Positions 16,951 through 26,820 are shown, counted from the stretch's first letter. The stretch is 64,000 nt of DNA from JAPWJZ01 sp966211335 (GCA_966211335.1 CBIHNF010000002.1:124001-188000), one strand, 5' to 3'. Numbers and translations: made by a program. The notes: generated by a model from the sequence alone, not told the origin.

Positions 16951-17865
16951 TCAGGATTTGCCTTTGATTTCAGCATGAAGGGCAATGGCGACGCCTAGGC
17001 CGAACAGCACGATGGCAATAATTTCCGAAGCCATGGGCAGGCGCTGCTGAAAGATAAAGGTATAGATAAGCCCGAAGGTCGTCTCCGCCACCACGAGCGG
17101 GCCGGAGATGGTGGCAGGCACTAGGCCCGAGCAGATATTCCAAAACCAGTTCGCCAGCCAGCTGGAGCCAAAACCAATCACCGCCGACCAGAACAGAAAC
17201 GCGCCGAAATGCGCATGGTGGATGAAGGCGGGAATGTCGATCATAAACGCGCAAATAACGACAAGGATAACGAAGGACGACAGGCCCATAAGGTTGGTGA
17301 GGCTGACCTTTGCCTCGGGGTGCTTCTGCACAAAGTCGGTATTGCGAAGGCCAAACCATGTCCAGAGGATGAGGCAGGAGAGGAGGGGGAACCACGCAAT
17401 GATCGGCGTGGCACCGGTGCCGCCGAGCAAGGGACCTGCTTCCAGCACGCCGAGACCGGCGAGGATAATGCCAAGGCCGAGAAGAAAGAGCGGCGCGGCT
17501 TTTGTGCCGCGCTTCGCCGCCAACGGAATCGTGACGGGCAACAACCCGATGACCAGCGTCGTCAAAACCCCGCCCGCCGCATTCACCGCCCAGAACAGGA
17601 GGATGGTATAAAGCCAGAAGCCGCTCGCCGAGAGCCAGAAGACCTGCCATTTGTCGCGGGTATCGAAGCCGCGCCAGTGTTTCAGCGTGGTCGTCAAGGT
17701 CGTGCAGCTGGCAAGCGCGAAGAAAAAATAACGGCCGAGCGACAGCTCCAGCGGCGTAAAATCCGGCAGTATCTGCGGCACCACGAATACAATGCCCCAG
17801 AGCATGCCGGTGACAAGGCCGGCGGCGATGCCGGTGAAAAGCTGGCGGTCGGAAGAAATGGTCAA
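16951..17865 (-). CDS. EamA/DMT-family transporter
   Basis: 304 residues with about ten hydrophobic spans, arranged as two EamA repeats of five helices. N-terminal AGLVTGMLWGIVFVVPQ and the second-half segment IGFGSSWLANWFWNICSGLVPA are typical of drug/metabolite exporters. Substrate cannot be told. It begins with TTG at 17865, overlapping the TGA of the exonuclease gene (TTGA), so translation is coupled to it. Last gene of a three-gene operon with prolyl oligopeptidase and exonuclease. Confidence 0.85.
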   Translation of the reverse strand: MTISSDRQLFTGIAAGLVTGMLWGIVFVVPQILPDFTPLELSLGRYFFFALASCTTLTTTLKHWRGFDTRDKWQVFWLSASGFWLYTILLFWAVNAAGGVLTTLVIGLLPVTIPLAAKRGTKAAPLFLLGLGIILAGLGVLEAGPLLGGTGATPIIAWFPLLSCLILWTWFGLRNTDFVQKHPEAKVSLTNLMGLSSFVILVVICAFMIDIPAFIHHAHFGAFLFWSAVIGFGSSWLANWFWNICSGLVPATISGPLVVAETTFGLIYTFIFQQRLPMASEIIAIVLFGLGVAIALHAEIKGKS

Positions 17866-18464
17866 ACTGCCTTCTTGCGCGGCGGGAAGAAATCTTTCGC
17901 GCCTTTTTGCATCAGGAAGCGATAGGCAGCGGCGATGGAGCGGGCGTCGTGCAGGGCGTTGTGCTCCTGAATCGATTTTATTTCCGCGCCGACGGTGGCG
18001 GCTAATTTCCCACTGTTGGTCTTGTCATGCACGCCATAGGGCTTGCCGACATCCTTGAACCAAGGGCCGATGTTGAAGCTGTCGAATTCGTCTTCGCCGT
18101 TCGGCATGTTGTTGAAACCGAGGTTTTCGCGCATCACCCGCGCATCCCAGCCGTAGCAGCAGGTCGGGTGCGTGCCGATGAAGGCGCGAAAGGCATGATA
18201 GGCGTCGGGGAAGTCGAGCCCGTCTTTCTCGATCTCGGCTTGAGTAATGCCGGTCAGCTGCGTGAAGAAATCGCTCACCACCGGGTTTTTCACCGGTTTG
18301 ATGAGGATGAGGAATTCTTCCTTTTCCGTCAGCGTATCGAGGTCAAAACGAATAGCGCCGATCTGCACCATTTCACGGTACTGGCCGGGGCCGCCCCAGT
18401 CATTGTCCATCGCGCCTTCCCAGGTGGTGAATTCGGTATCGTAGAAGACGACGGTATTCGACAT
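17862..18464 (-). CDS. DnaQ-like 3'-5' exonuclease (DEDDh type)
   Basis: 200 residues. The exonuclease motifs are FYDTEFTT (Exo I, Asp and Glu), YGWDARVMRENL (Exo II) and HNALHDARS (Exo III, DEDDh histidine and Asp), so the catalytic set is complete. The fold matches the RNase T/DnaQ/KapD group acting on RNA or DNA 3' ends. The ATG at 18464 overlaps the stop of the peptidase gene (TAATG); the earlier in-frame start at 18485 lies inside that gene. Whether the substrate is DNA or RNA is not determined. Confidence 0.86.
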   Translation of the reverse strand: MSNTVVFYDTEFTTWEGAMDNDWGGPGQYREMVQIGAIRFDLDTLTEKEEFLILIKPVKNPVVSDFFTQLTGITQAEIEKDGLDFPDAYHAFRAFIGTHPTCCYGWDARVMRENLGFNNMPNGEDEFDSFNIGPWFKDVGKPYGVHDKTNSGKLAATVGAEIKSIQEHNALHDARSIAAAYRFLMQKGAKDFFPPRKKAV

Positions 18465-20674
18465 TAATGATGTTTCCGGTGGCATTTGAACAGGCAGGGC
18501 TTTTTCTTTTCCGCTGCAAGTTTAGCCTTATACGCTTTCTGGTCGGCAGGGCCAACCGCTTTTTCGATAAACGCGAAAGTTTCGGCGTAATCCTGAATGT
18601 ACTTGCCGGTCGGCTTCCCGGCGCCATGGCCGGCTTTTTCCTCGATACGCATCAGCGTCACGTTATCAGGGTTGGAGCGCGCCTGCAGCGTTGCTGCCAG
18701 CTTGAACGAATGCCAGGGCACCACGCGGTCGTCATGGTCCGCCGTTTTGATGAGGTGCGGCGGATATTTGGCGTTCGGCTTCACGTTGTGCAGCGGCGAA
18801 TAGGCGGCCGCCACGTTGAAATCCTTCTTGATGCCGGGATCGCCGTAATCGGATTTCCAGGACGAGCCATAGGTCGCAAGGTGGAAGCGGAACATATCCG
18901 TCACCGCGACTTCCGTGATGACCGCGCCGAACAGTTCCGGCCTCTGCAACATGGTGGCAGAGGTGAGAAGGCCGCCGTTGGAGCCGCCGTTGATGACAAG
19001 GCGTTTTTCGGACGTGTACTTCTGGGCGATGAGGTCTTCGGCAATCGCGGCGAAGTCGTCGAACACGTTCTGCTTGTTTTCGCCGCGACCTTCGTCGTAC
19101 CACTTCTCGCCAAATTCGCCGCCGCCACGCAGGTTGGCCTGCACGTAAATGCCGCCCGCGCGGACGAAATGCGCGACGCCAGAAGAGAAGCCGGGGGTGA
19201 GCGGAATGTTGAAGCCGCCGTAGCCATACAATTTCGCAAGGCCCGTGCCGTCCAGCTCGGTATCCGGGTGGCGAATGACGGTATAGGGCACCTTGGTGCC
19301 GTCCTTCGACGTTGCGTATTTGCGCTCGACGATGCAGTCGTTCAGGTCGAACGGCGCTGCGCTTTTGGCGACGAATTCCAGCTTGTTGGTGTTGATGTCG
19401 TAGGTATAGGTATCGCCGGGCGTCTGGAAGCTGGAAATCTTCATCGTGAATTTTTCGTCTTCCGGGTGGATGCGCGCATAGCCCGCGACAGACTGCACCG
19501 GCAGCGGCATGTCATGCAGGTGCTGGCCATCCGGCGTGAAGACGCGCACGGCATCCGCCGTGTCATGGCCGTAGAAGGCGAACAGCTTGCCCTTGTGGAT
19601 CATGGCTGAATCAAGCAGGTCGGTGTCATGCTCCGGCAGAACGGTCACCCATTTGCTTTCATCTGCATCTCGGGGGTCGAAGCGCACCAATTTGCCGCGC
19701 GGCGCGCCCTTGGTGGTGACGGCCAGAATGGTGCCGTCCTCGAATTCATACCCCGGCACAATCGTCGACACCTTCGGCGCGATCAGCTCTTTATATTCCT
19801 CCGTGCTGCCGGCAGGGCGGAAGAAGAGGCCTGAGTTTTTATCGGTGCCGATGGAATGCCAGATATATTCGTACTTATTGGTCGCAAGGCGGGAGGGGGA
19901 GACGAAGGAATCGTCATGTGGCGAGACGAATACTTTTTTATCCGCCGAAACATCATCGCCGATGTTGTGATGCATAATCATTTTGCGGCGCGTGCCGTCA
20001 TGCGTCGGGTAGGTGTACTGGAAGCTGTCGTGGCTCCCTTTGTCCCAGAGCACGCTGGTGAAACGGCAATTCTCGATTTTGTCGGCTAAATCCTGCTTCT
20101 TTTCGACGTCGAGGATGCGCAAGACCTGCGCGTCGCTGCCGGCTTCGGAAGTGAAGTACACAATCCGCTTGCCGTCCGCGCTGGGGCTCCAGCCCGAAAG
20201 CGCGACGGTGCCGTCCTTGCTCATCGTATTGGGATCAAGGATGGTTTCCCACGGGCCGTTCGCGCTATCGCCAACCTGCACGACGCCTTGCGAGGCAAGC
20301 GCCTTCTGGAAGGTGCGGAAATAAACCTTGCCGTAGCGGGAGGGCAGGCTGGCGCTGTCGTAATCCAGCGCCGCAGTCATGAATTTGGTGGCGGAGGCGA
20401 TGCTGTCATCGCTGCCCAAGATAAACTCGGAAAATTTCTTGTTTTCGCGCTGCGCCCAGGCGGCGGTTTCCGGCGCGTCGAGGTTTTCCAGCGGGCGGAA
20501 GGGATCGGAAACGGGGCGGCCGTGCAGCATCTCGACAACCGAATTATCGACCGGTGCATCCAGCGCGCGGTGCTGCTGCTTCGGCGTAATCTCGAACTTC
20601 ATGCGGTCGTTATCGTTGGCGGGCTTGCTGAAAAGTTTATTGGCAAGATTGCGGATAGAGCGGCCCATTCCCAT
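18464..20674 (-). CDS. Prolyl oligopeptidase family serine peptidase (S9A)
   Basis: 736 residues. An N-terminal seven-bladed propeller (about residues 60-440) is followed by an alpha/beta-hydrolase domain. The triad is visible: Ser565 in NGGSNGG, Asp in DHDDRVVPWHS, His in KAGHGAGKPT. Such enzymes cut short peptides after proline. No signal peptide is seen, so it is probably cytoplasmic. AAGGATT precedes the ATG at 20674. It heads the operon with the exonuclease and EamA transporter; the shared purpose is unclear. Confidence 0.93.
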   Translation of the reverse strand: MGMGRSIRNLANKLFSKPANDNDRMKFEITPKQQHRALDAPVDNSVVEMLHGRPVSDPFRPLENLDAPETAAWAQRENKKFSEFILGSDDSIASATKFMTAALDYDSASLPSRYGKVYFRTFQKALASQGVVQVGDSANGPWETILDPNTMSKDGTVALSGWSPSADGKRIVYFTSEAGSDAQVLRILDVEKKQDLADKIENCRFTSVLWDKGSHDSFQYTYPTHDGTRRKMIMHHNIGDDVSADKKVFVSPHDDSFVSPSRLATNKYEYIWHSIGTDKNSGLFFRPAGSTEEYKELIAPKVSTIVPGYEFEDGTILAVTTKGAPRGKLVRFDPRDADESKWVTVLPEHDTDLLDSAMIHKGKLFAFYGHDTADAVRVFTPDGQHLHDMPLPVQSVAGYARIHPEDEKFTMKISSFQTPGDTYTYDINTNKLEFVAKSAAPFDLNDCIVERKYATSKDGTKVPYTVIRHPDTELDGTGLAKLYGYGGFNIPLTPGFSSGVAHFVRAGGIYVQANLRGGGEFGEKWYDEGRGENKQNVFDDFAAIAEDLIAQKYTSEKRLVINGGSNGGLLTSATMLQRPELFGAVITEVAVTDMFRFHLATYGSSWKSDYGDPGIKKDFNVAAAYSPLHNVKPNAKYPPHLIKTADHDDRVVPWHSFKLAATLQARSNPDNVTLMRIEEKAGHGAGKPTGKYIQDYAETFAFIEKAVGPADQKAYKAKLAAEKKKPCLFKCHRKHH

Positions 20675-20772
20675 TGCAGGAATCCTTCTTCAAAAAACCA
20701 AAACTGTCAGATGTTTCGGATTATCAAAGATTGGAATGGTGATGGCAATGCGCTATTCGTTTTCCGAAAAAT

Positions 20773-22362
20773 TCAAACTTTCTTGCGCGAAATATAGTCG
20801 AGCAGGCCAAGGGTCGAGGCATCATGCGCGGCCGGTTTGCCAGACTTCAGCTCGGTTTCAAGGGCTTTGGCGAGAACTTTGCCCAGCTCCACGCCCCACT
20901 GGTCGAAACTGTTGATGCTCCAGATGCTGCCCTGCACAAAAACTTTGTGCTCGTAAAGGGCGATGAGCATGCCAAGCGTTTTCGGATTGAGCGCGTCGAG
21001 AAGAATCGTCGTGGTCGGCTTGTTGCCGGCGAAGTTGCGGTGCGGCTCCGTCTCGTTCTGCTTGCCGGCCATCAAGGCTTCCGTCTGCGCGAGGAAGTTG
21101 GCGAGCAGCATGACCTGCTGGTCGTCATTGCCGAAGGGCGTATTGACCGCGGCGATAAAGTCGACCGGTACGGTATCCGGGCTCTGGTGCAGCCATTGGA
21201 AGAAGCTGTGCTGCGCATCGGTGCCGGGTTCGCCGAAAATCATCGGCCCGGTCGGCGAGGACACGCGCTCCCCTTTGCGCGTGACCGATTTGCCGTTGCT
21301 CTCCATATCCAGCTGCTGCAGGAAGGCCGGCAGGCGGCCAAGGCAGGCGTGATAGGGGATAACGGCGTAGGAAGGGTAGTGCAGGAAGTTGCGGTACCAC
21401 AGGCCGATTAGCGCCAGCAACACGGGCGCATTCTGCTCTAACGGCGCTGTTTTGAAATGCTCGTCCATCTCATGCGCGCCGGCAAGGAAGGCGGCAAAGT
21501 TGTCGCGGCCGACCATGAGCATGACGGAAAGCCCAATCGCCGACCAGACGGAATAGCGCCCGCCGACCCAGTCCCAGAAGGGGAACATATTTTCAGTCGC
21601 GATGCCGAATTTTGTGACGGCTTCAGTATTCGTCGATGCCGCGACAAAGTGCTTTGCCACCGCGTTGTCATCGCCCTTGTAATGCGCCAGCAGCCAGCTC
21701 CGCGCAATATGCGCGTTCTGCATCGTTTCGGCGGTGGTGAAGGTTTTGGAGGCGATGATAAAGAGCGTCGTTTCAGGATCGACTTTATTCAGGATACGTT
21801 CAAGATCAGAAGCTTCGACATTGGCGGCGAAATGTACGCTCAATCGTTCGTGATGCCAGTGCAAAAGCCCCGCGCAAACCATTTGAGGCCCGAGGAACGA
21901 CCCGCCGATGCCGATGTTGACGATATCCGTGATCATCTTGCCGCTATAGCCTTTCCAGGCGCCATCGCGCACGGCATCGCTGAATTTGCCCATGGCGTCC
22001 AGCACCGCATGCACATCCGGTACCACGTTTTTGCCGTCGACGGTAATGACAGCGTTTTTCGGTGCGCGGAGCGCGGTGTGCAGCACGGGGCGGCTTTCGC
22101 TGGCGTTAATGCGCTCGCCCTTGAACATGGCATCGCGGAGCGCGACGACCCCTGCGTCCTTTGCAAGGCTGGTCAGCAGGTGCAGCGTTTCTTCCGACAG
22201 CTGGTTCTTGGAATAATCGATCAGCATGCCCGGCAGCGGCAGGGACATTTTCTCAAACCGCTTCGCATCCTGCGCAAACAGATTTTTAAGACTGAGGCGC
22301 GTCAGCTGCTGCGCATGCGCTTCCAGCAGGCGCCAGGACTTCAGTTTCGTCGGGTCGGTCAT
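20773..22362 (-). CDS. pgi: Glucose-6-phosphate isomerase
   Basis: 529 residues. Interconverts glucose-6-phosphate and fructose-6-phosphate. Conserved elements are NIGIGGSFLGPQMV, the sugar-phosphate segment IIASKTFTTAET, the active-site DMESNGKSV, the His segment GEPGTDAQHSFFQWLHQ, and SFDQWGVELGK with the terminal catalytic Lys. It is complete and of normal length. It lies 15 bases downstream of the M16 peptidase pair and may be read from the same transcript. Confidence 0.97.
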   Translation of the reverse strand: MTDPTKLKSWRLLEAHAQQLTRLSLKNLFAQDAKRFEKMSLPLPGMLIDYSKNQLSEETLHLLTSLAKDAGVVALRDAMFKGERINASESRPVLHTALRAPKNAVITVDGKNVVPDVHAVLDAMGKFSDAVRDGAWKGYSGKMITDIVNIGIGGSFLGPQMVCAGLLHWHHERLSVHFAANVEASDLERILNKVDPETTLFIIASKTFTTAETMQNAHIARSWLLAHYKGDDNAVAKHFVAASTNTEAVTKFGIATENMFPFWDWVGGRYSVWSAIGLSVMLMVGRDNFAAFLAGAHEMDEHFKTAPLEQNAPVLLALIGLWYRNFLHYPSYAVIPYHACLGRLPAFLQQLDMESNGKSVTRKGERVSSPTGPMIFGEPGTDAQHSFFQWLHQSPDTVPVDFIAAVNTPFGNDDQQVMLLANFLAQTEALMAGKQNETEPHRNFAGNKPTTTILLDALNPKTLGMLIALYEHKVFVQGSIWSINSFDQWGVELGKVLAKALETELKSGKPAAHDASTLGLLDYISRKKV

Positions 22363-22377
22363 TGTTTCGCTTTTTGC

Positions 22378-23757
22378 TTACTGGGGTTTCGGCGGCTCGT
22401 CCATGCCGGGGGGCTTGTCGAGGAGGATATCGACGTTGATATTCTTCGGCTTGCCGACGAGGATGGTGGTCAGCTGGTCGGCGTTCAAGAGCTTCGCGGC
22501 AATGCGTTTCACATCCGCCACGGTCAGCGCGTTGATGCGCGCGTTACGCTGGTTGATGTAGTCGGGACCGAGGTTGTCACGCTGCATGTCGTTCAGCGCG
22601 TCCGAGATATCATGCGTCGATGTCAGCTGGAGGAGCAGAGAACCGGTAAGGTAGGACTGCGCATCGCTCAGTTCCTGCGCGGTCGGGCCGTCCTTCGCCA
22701 TCAGCGCCCATTGTTCTTTCAGCAGGCGCAGAGCTTCTTCCACCTTGTCGTTGCTGGCAGACATATTGGCCTGCAAAATATCTGCGCGTTTCATAGAGCT
22801 GATGACGCTGTACACGCCATAGGTGAGGCCGCGCTTCTCACGGATTTCATTCATCAGGCGCGCGCCGAAGCTGCTGCCGCCCAAAATATAGTTCATCACC
22901 ATGGCGGCGTCCCAGTCCGGATCGTCGCGTTTGACGCCCTGCTGGCCCATCATGATAAAGGTCTGCGGCGTGTCGAGCGGGAGGAGGATCGTCTTGCCGG
23001 GGTAATTCAGCTTCGCGACCGGCGTATCGACCTGCGCCGCTTCATCTGGCAGGCCGCCGAAGATTTTATCCAGCGCCTGCTGCGCATCCGCCTTGCTGAT
23101 ATCACCGGCGATGGCGACCTTCAGCACGTTCTTGCCGAATTGTTCCTTCACGAAATTGAGCAGGTCCTTGCGGGAAATCGTGTTCATGCTCGCAAGATTG
23201 CCGAAGCCGGGGCGGGCGTAGTAATGGCCTTCGAAAAGCATGCCGTTAAAGGTGCGGGCGATCAGCCAGGCGGGTTCCCCCATGCTTTCCTTGATTTCGG
23301 AGGTGTTTGCATTCTTCATGCGCGTGATCGCATCGGCATCGAAGCGCGGCTGGGTGAGCGCAAGGCGCAGCAGATCGAAGGCGAGGTCTTGGTTCTTCGA
23401 CAGGCTGCGCAGCTCGCCGTAGAAGGCGTCACGTCCCGCGGTGAAGTCCATCGAGATGGCGTTGTCGGCCATCTTGCCCTGGAATTCCTGCGATTTCAGG
23501 TCGCCGGCGCCCTCGTCCAGTAAAATGGAAACAAGGCGGCCGACGCCGGGCTTGTCGTCGGGGTCGAAGGCGAGGCCGCCTTCGAAGGAAAAGTTAAGGG
23601 AGATGACGGGGACCGTGTGGTCTTCCACCAGCCAGGCAGAAATGCCGCCGGGGCTTTTCAAGACCTGCACATCGAGGATTTTGTCCTTCGGCGCGGCAAG
23701 CGCGGGTGTTGTGAACAGCAGCAGTGCGAGCCCGATGGCGTAAACGGCGCGGATCAT
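22378..23757 (-). CDS. M16 peptidase family protein, non-catalytic partner
   Basis: 459 residues with a cleavable signal peptide (residues 1-21, ending ALAA). It has the M16 fold in two halves (EGGLAFDPDDKPGVG, later NYILGGSSFGARLMNEIREKRGLTYGVYS) but lacks the HxxEH zinc motif of active M16 enzymes; the corresponding region reads LVSILLDEG. In such pairs the second subunit supplies the Arg/Tyr substrate-binding region. It starts at an ATGA overlap with the active partner, so the two are coupled and probably form a periplasmic heterodimer. Confidence 0.88.
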   Translation of the reverse strand: MIRAVYAIGLALLLFTTPALAAPKDKILDVQVLKSPGGISAWLVEDHTVPVISLNFSFEGGLAFDPDDKPGVGRLVSILLDEGAGDLKSQEFQGKMADNAISMDFTAGRDAFYGELRSLSKNQDLAFDLLRLALTQPRFDADAITRMKNANTSEIKESMGEPAWLIARTFNGMLFEGHYYARPGFGNLASMNTISRKDLLNFVKEQFGKNVLKVAIAGDISKADAQQALDKIFGGLPDEAAQVDTPVAKLNYPGKTILLPLDTPQTFIMMGQQGVKRDDPDWDAAMVMNYILGGSSFGARLMNEIREKRGLTYGVYSVISSMKRADILQANMSASNDKVEEALRLLKEQWALMAKDGPTAQELSDAQSYLTGSLLLQLTSTHDISDALNDMQRDNLGPDYINQRNARINALTVADVKRIAAKLLNADQLTTILVGKPKNINVDILLDKPPGMDEPPKPQ

Positions 23758-25088
23758 TGCTTGTCTCCCTTGACCGGTTTTGCCTGCGGCAGCAGAACGC
23801 CCGTCACGGGCAGGTCGCTGGAGGTGAAGACGGCATCGGCGGCATCGTTGATGTCGTCAATCGTCAGCTTGTCGAGACGCTCGACGCGGTTTTCGATGTA
23901 ATCCAGCGGCAGGCCGGAGGCAAGCGCGCGGCCCACCAGCATGGCCGGGCCCTGCAGGCTGTCGCGGTAAAAGGTGAAGCTCGCTTCCATGCGGCTTTTG
24001 GCGCCGTTGAGTTCTTCCAGCGTCACGCCCTTGTCGAGGAGGTTCTTGATTTCGGTGTCGATGGCCTGCTGCAGCACGGGCAGGGGCGTGCCGGGGGTGG
24101 GCGTTGCGTAGACGCTGAAGGTTGTGTCATCCATCGCGATTGCATCATAGTCCGCGCTGGCAGATACCGCCAGCTTCTGGTCGACGACGAGGTGTTTATA
24201 CATGCGGGAGGTGGAGGTGCCGCCGAGGATATCTGCCAGCACTTCCATCGCGTCGCGCCCATGCGGCACGCGGTAAGTCTTCATGACCACAGGCTGGCCG
24301 ATGCGCGGGTCCTGCATCAGAATCTGGTGCTGCACCGTGATGGGCGCGGGGCGGGGGCGCACGCGCTGCGGAATTTCCTGCACGGCAAGGTTGCCGTAGT
24401 ATTTTTGCGCCAAGTTCCGCATGTCTTCCAGAGTCACATCGCCTGAAACGATCAGGATCGCATTATTGGGCGCGTACCAGGTGTGGTAGTAGCTTAAGGC
24501 TTCTTCCCGCGTCAGTTCCTTCATTTCATGCAGCCAGCCGATGACGGGAATGGCATAGGGGTGGTTGACGAACAGAGCGCTCATCAGTTGCTCCTGGAAT
24601 TTCGCCTGCGGCGCGTTATCGACGCGCTGGCGGCGCTCCTCGATAATCACTTCGCGCTCCGATGTCACCTCGTCCTCTTTCAGGATCAGGTTTTTCATGC
24701 GGTCGGCTTCCATCTCCATCACCTTGTCCAGTTTGGCGCGCGGCACGCTCTGGTAGAAGGCGGTGTAGTCATGCGTCGTAAAGGCGTTATCGTTGCCGCC
24801 CAGTTTTTTGACGGTGAGGGAGAACTGGCCGTCCGGCACTTTTGCCGTGCCCTTGAAGAGCAGGTGTTCAAGGAAATGGGCAACGCCGGATTCACCGGGG
24901 CGTTCATCCGCCCCGCCGAACTTGTACCAGATCATATGCGTCACGACGGGCGCGCGGTGGTTTTCCAGCACCACGACCTGCAGGCCGTTTTCAAGGGTGA
25001 AGGTTTCGGCATTGAACGTCTTGGCTTCGGCCATAAAGGGCACGAGGCAGAACGCCGCAACCATGAGAAAACGTGACGAAAAGCGCAT
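23754..25088 (-). CDS. M16 zinc peptidase, catalytic subunit (insulinase family)
   Basis: 444 residues with a signal peptide (residues 1-23, ending AEA). The inverted zinc motif is present as HFLEHLLFKG, with the downstream third ligand in the EREVIIEERRQR helix. The second half contains the LGGTSTSRMYKHLV segment. Family members degrade small periplasmic peptides or process exported proteins. The ATG at 25088 has AAAGG eight bases upstream; a TTG two codons earlier is less likely. First gene of the pair, followed by pgi. Confidence 0.92.
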   Translation of the reverse strand: MRFSSRFLMVAAFCLVPFMAEAKTFNAETFTLENGLQVVVLENHRAPVVTHMIWYKFGGADERPGESGVAHFLEHLLFKGTAKVPDGQFSLTVKKLGGNDNAFTTHDYTAFYQSVPRAKLDKVMEMEADRMKNLILKEDEVTSEREVIIEERRQRVDNAPQAKFQEQLMSALFVNHPYAIPVIGWLHEMKELTREEALSYYHTWYAPNNAILIVSGDVTLEDMRNLAQKYYGNLAVQEIPQRVRPRPAPITVQHQILMQDPRIGQPVVMKTYRVPHGRDAMEVLADILGGTSTSRMYKHLVVDQKLAVSASADYDAIAMDDTTFSVYATPTPGTPLPVLQQAIDTEIKNLLDKGVTLEELNGAKSRMEASFTFYRDSLQGPAMLVGRALASGLPLDYIENRVERLDKLTIDDINDAADAVFTSSDLPVTGVLLPQAKPVKGDKQ

Positions 25089-25159
25089 GACCAAGCCTTT
25101 GTAATTTTTATTCTAAATGCTAGACTGCCCCGGTAACCTTTATTTAGCAGAGATGACGC

Positions 25160-25486
25160 ATGAAAGAAAGCAACGACGACTTTATCAAGGCCCAGCTGAA
25201 GCCCTTCCGCGGCGAGATTGACAAGCTCGACGACCAGATTTTAAAGCTGCTCGGCAAGCGCTTCGATGTCGTCAAAAAAGTCGCCAAGGTCAAGATAAAG
25301 CACGATATTCCGTCCTTCCTCGGCGACCGCGTCAAGCAGGTGAAGGACAGGGCCGCAGCACAAGGCCCGAAATATGGAATTGACCCCGAGTTCCTGCGCA
25401 CCCTTTACACCCTCATCATCTATCAATCCTGTGCCCTCGAAGACACGATGAAGGCCGAAGCCAAGAACAAAAAGGCGCGTAAATAA
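25160..25486 (+). CDS. Chorismate mutase, AroQ type
   Basis: 108 residues, all helical. AroQ-class chorismate mutases convert chorismate to prephenate for Phe/Tyr synthesis. The pattern FRGEIDKLDDQILKLLGKRFDVVKKVAKVK and FLGDRVKQV provides the expected Arg/Lys active-site residues. Residues 77-100 form the third helix. The C-terminus is Lys-rich. A free-standing mutase without prephenate dehydratase is normal in this class. It lies 5 bases before rsmB. A promiscuous isochorismate-pyruvate lyase activity is possible in this fold but not indicated. Confidence 0.85.
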   Translation: MKESNDDFIKAQLKPFRGEIDKLDDQILKLLGKRFDVVKKVAKVKIKHDIPSFLGDRVKQVKDRAAAQGPKYGIDPEFLRTLYTLIIYQSCALEDTMKAEAKNKKARK

Positions 25487-25491
25487 CCGCC

Positions 25492-26820
25492 ATGACTGAA
25501 AGCACCCTCGCGCCCGAAAAATCTGCCGATGGCGGGCTGCCCGCCCGCCGTATCGCCTACCGCGTGCTGAACGATATTCTGTTCCAGAAACGGAATATGG
25601 ATGAAGCCATGGGCAAGGCGGCAGGCCTCGATGCGCTGCCGGGCCGTGACCGCGCCTTTGTGCGCCTGCTTGTCTCCATTGTGCTGAAATACGCGCGGGA
25701 GATGGACTTGGTGCTGGCCGAACTGCTGCACGAGCCGTTGCGCGATTTAAAGCCGCCGCAGATGATCAATATCTTCCGCCTTGGCATCGCGCAGGCGGTT
25801 TTTTTGCAAACGCCCGCCCATGCCGCCGTGAATACGACGGTGGAACTGGCGGAGGCGGAGGGGATAGCCCACCACAAGCCGCTCGTCAACGCGGTCATGC
25901 GCCGCATTACACGTGAAGGCTTCCCGCGCCTTGATGCGCGTGACGCCGGCAGGGTTTCGACGCCTGCATGGCTGTGGAACGAATGGATGAGGGATTACGG
26001 CGTCGAACTCGCGCTCGATATCGCCGCCGCGAATTTGGGCGAGGGCGCGATTGACGTCTCCGTTAAAAGCGAACCGGAACATTGGGCGGAGGCGCTATCT
26101 GCGCTGCAACTGCCGACGGGGTCGCTGCGGCTTGAGGGCGCGGGGTTTATTCCCGACCTGCCGGGTTTTGTCGAAGGCGAATGGTGGATTCAAAACGCTG
26201 CCGCCGCGCTGCCGGCACAATTGCTTGGCGATATTAAAGGTAAAACTGTTGTCGATCTTTGCGCCGCCCCCGGCGGCAAGACCGCGCAGCTGGCGGCCAT
26301 GGGCGCAAAAGTCATCGCCCTCGACCGCTCGGCGGAGCGCGTGAAGCGCCTTGCCGAAAATATGGAGCGCTTGAAATTCACCGTCGACACCGTTGTTGAA
26401 GACGGCGCCATGTGGAAAGCGAAAGAGCCTGTCGATGCCGTGCTCATCGACGCGCCCTGCACCGCGACCGGCACCATCCGCCATCAGCCCGATGTGCTGT
26501 GGCTGAAGGAGCCGAAGGATCAGGAAAAACTTGTCCTCCTCCAGCAAAGGTTATTGGCGAACGCCATCAACATGCTGAAGCCCGGCGGTGTGATGATTTA
26601 CTGCACCTGCTCCCTGCAAAAAGCCGAGGGCGAAAATCAGGCGACCTGGCTGCTGCAGCAAAACCTGCCCGTGAAGCTGAAACCGATATTGCAAGGTGAA
26701 ATCGCGGGGCTTGATGGCTTGTTGACCCCCCGCGGCGAACTCCGCTGCCTGCCACAACACTGGGCAGACACGGGCGGCCTCGATGGTTTTTATGCGGTGC
26801 GGTTTGAAAAGGCGGGTTAA
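25492..26820 (+). CDS. rsmB: 16S rRNA m5C967 methyltransferase
   Basis: 442 residues. An N-terminal NusB-like RNA-binding domain (about residues 18-150) precedes a NOL1/NOP2/Sun methyltransferase domain. Motifs: CAAPGGKTAQLAAMGAKVIALD for SAM, DAPCTATGTIRHQPD with the release cysteine, and YCTCSLQKAEGENQ with the catalytic cysteine. Target is C967 of 16S rRNA in E. coli. The stop overlaps the next start by one base. Confidence 0.94.
   Translation: MTESTLAPEKSADGGLPARRIAYRVLNDILFQKRNMDEAMGKAAGLDALPGRDRAFVRLLVSIVLKYAREMDLVLAELLHEPLRDLKPPQMINIFRLGIAQAVFLQTPAHAAVNTTVELAEAEGIAHHKPLVNAVMRRITREGFPRLDARDAGRVSTPAWLWNEWMRDYGVELALDIAAANLGEGAIDVSVKSEPEHWAEALSALQLPTGSLRLEGAGFIPDLPGFVEGEWWIQNAAAALPAQLLGDIKGKTVVDLCAAPGGKTAQLAAMGAKVIALDRSAERVKRLAENMERLKFTVDTVVEDGAMWKAKEPVDAVLIDAPCTATGTIRHQPDVLWLKEPKDQEKLVLLQQRLLANAINMLKPGGVMIYCTCSLQKAEGENQATWLLQQNLPVKLKPILQGEIAGLDGLLTPRGELRCLPQHWADTGGLDGFYAVRFEKAG

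Noticed and set aside
21457..23523. 688-residue open frame on the plus strand
   Set aside because: It lies antisense to pgi and the M16 partner gene, both of which have clear family motifs; long antisense frames are expected from the GC-rich third-codon positions.
22378..23757. M16 protein lacking HxxEH as a decayed pseudogene
   Set aside because: Non-catalytic partners are normal in bacterial M16 heterodimers; the frame is intact and coupled to the active subunit.
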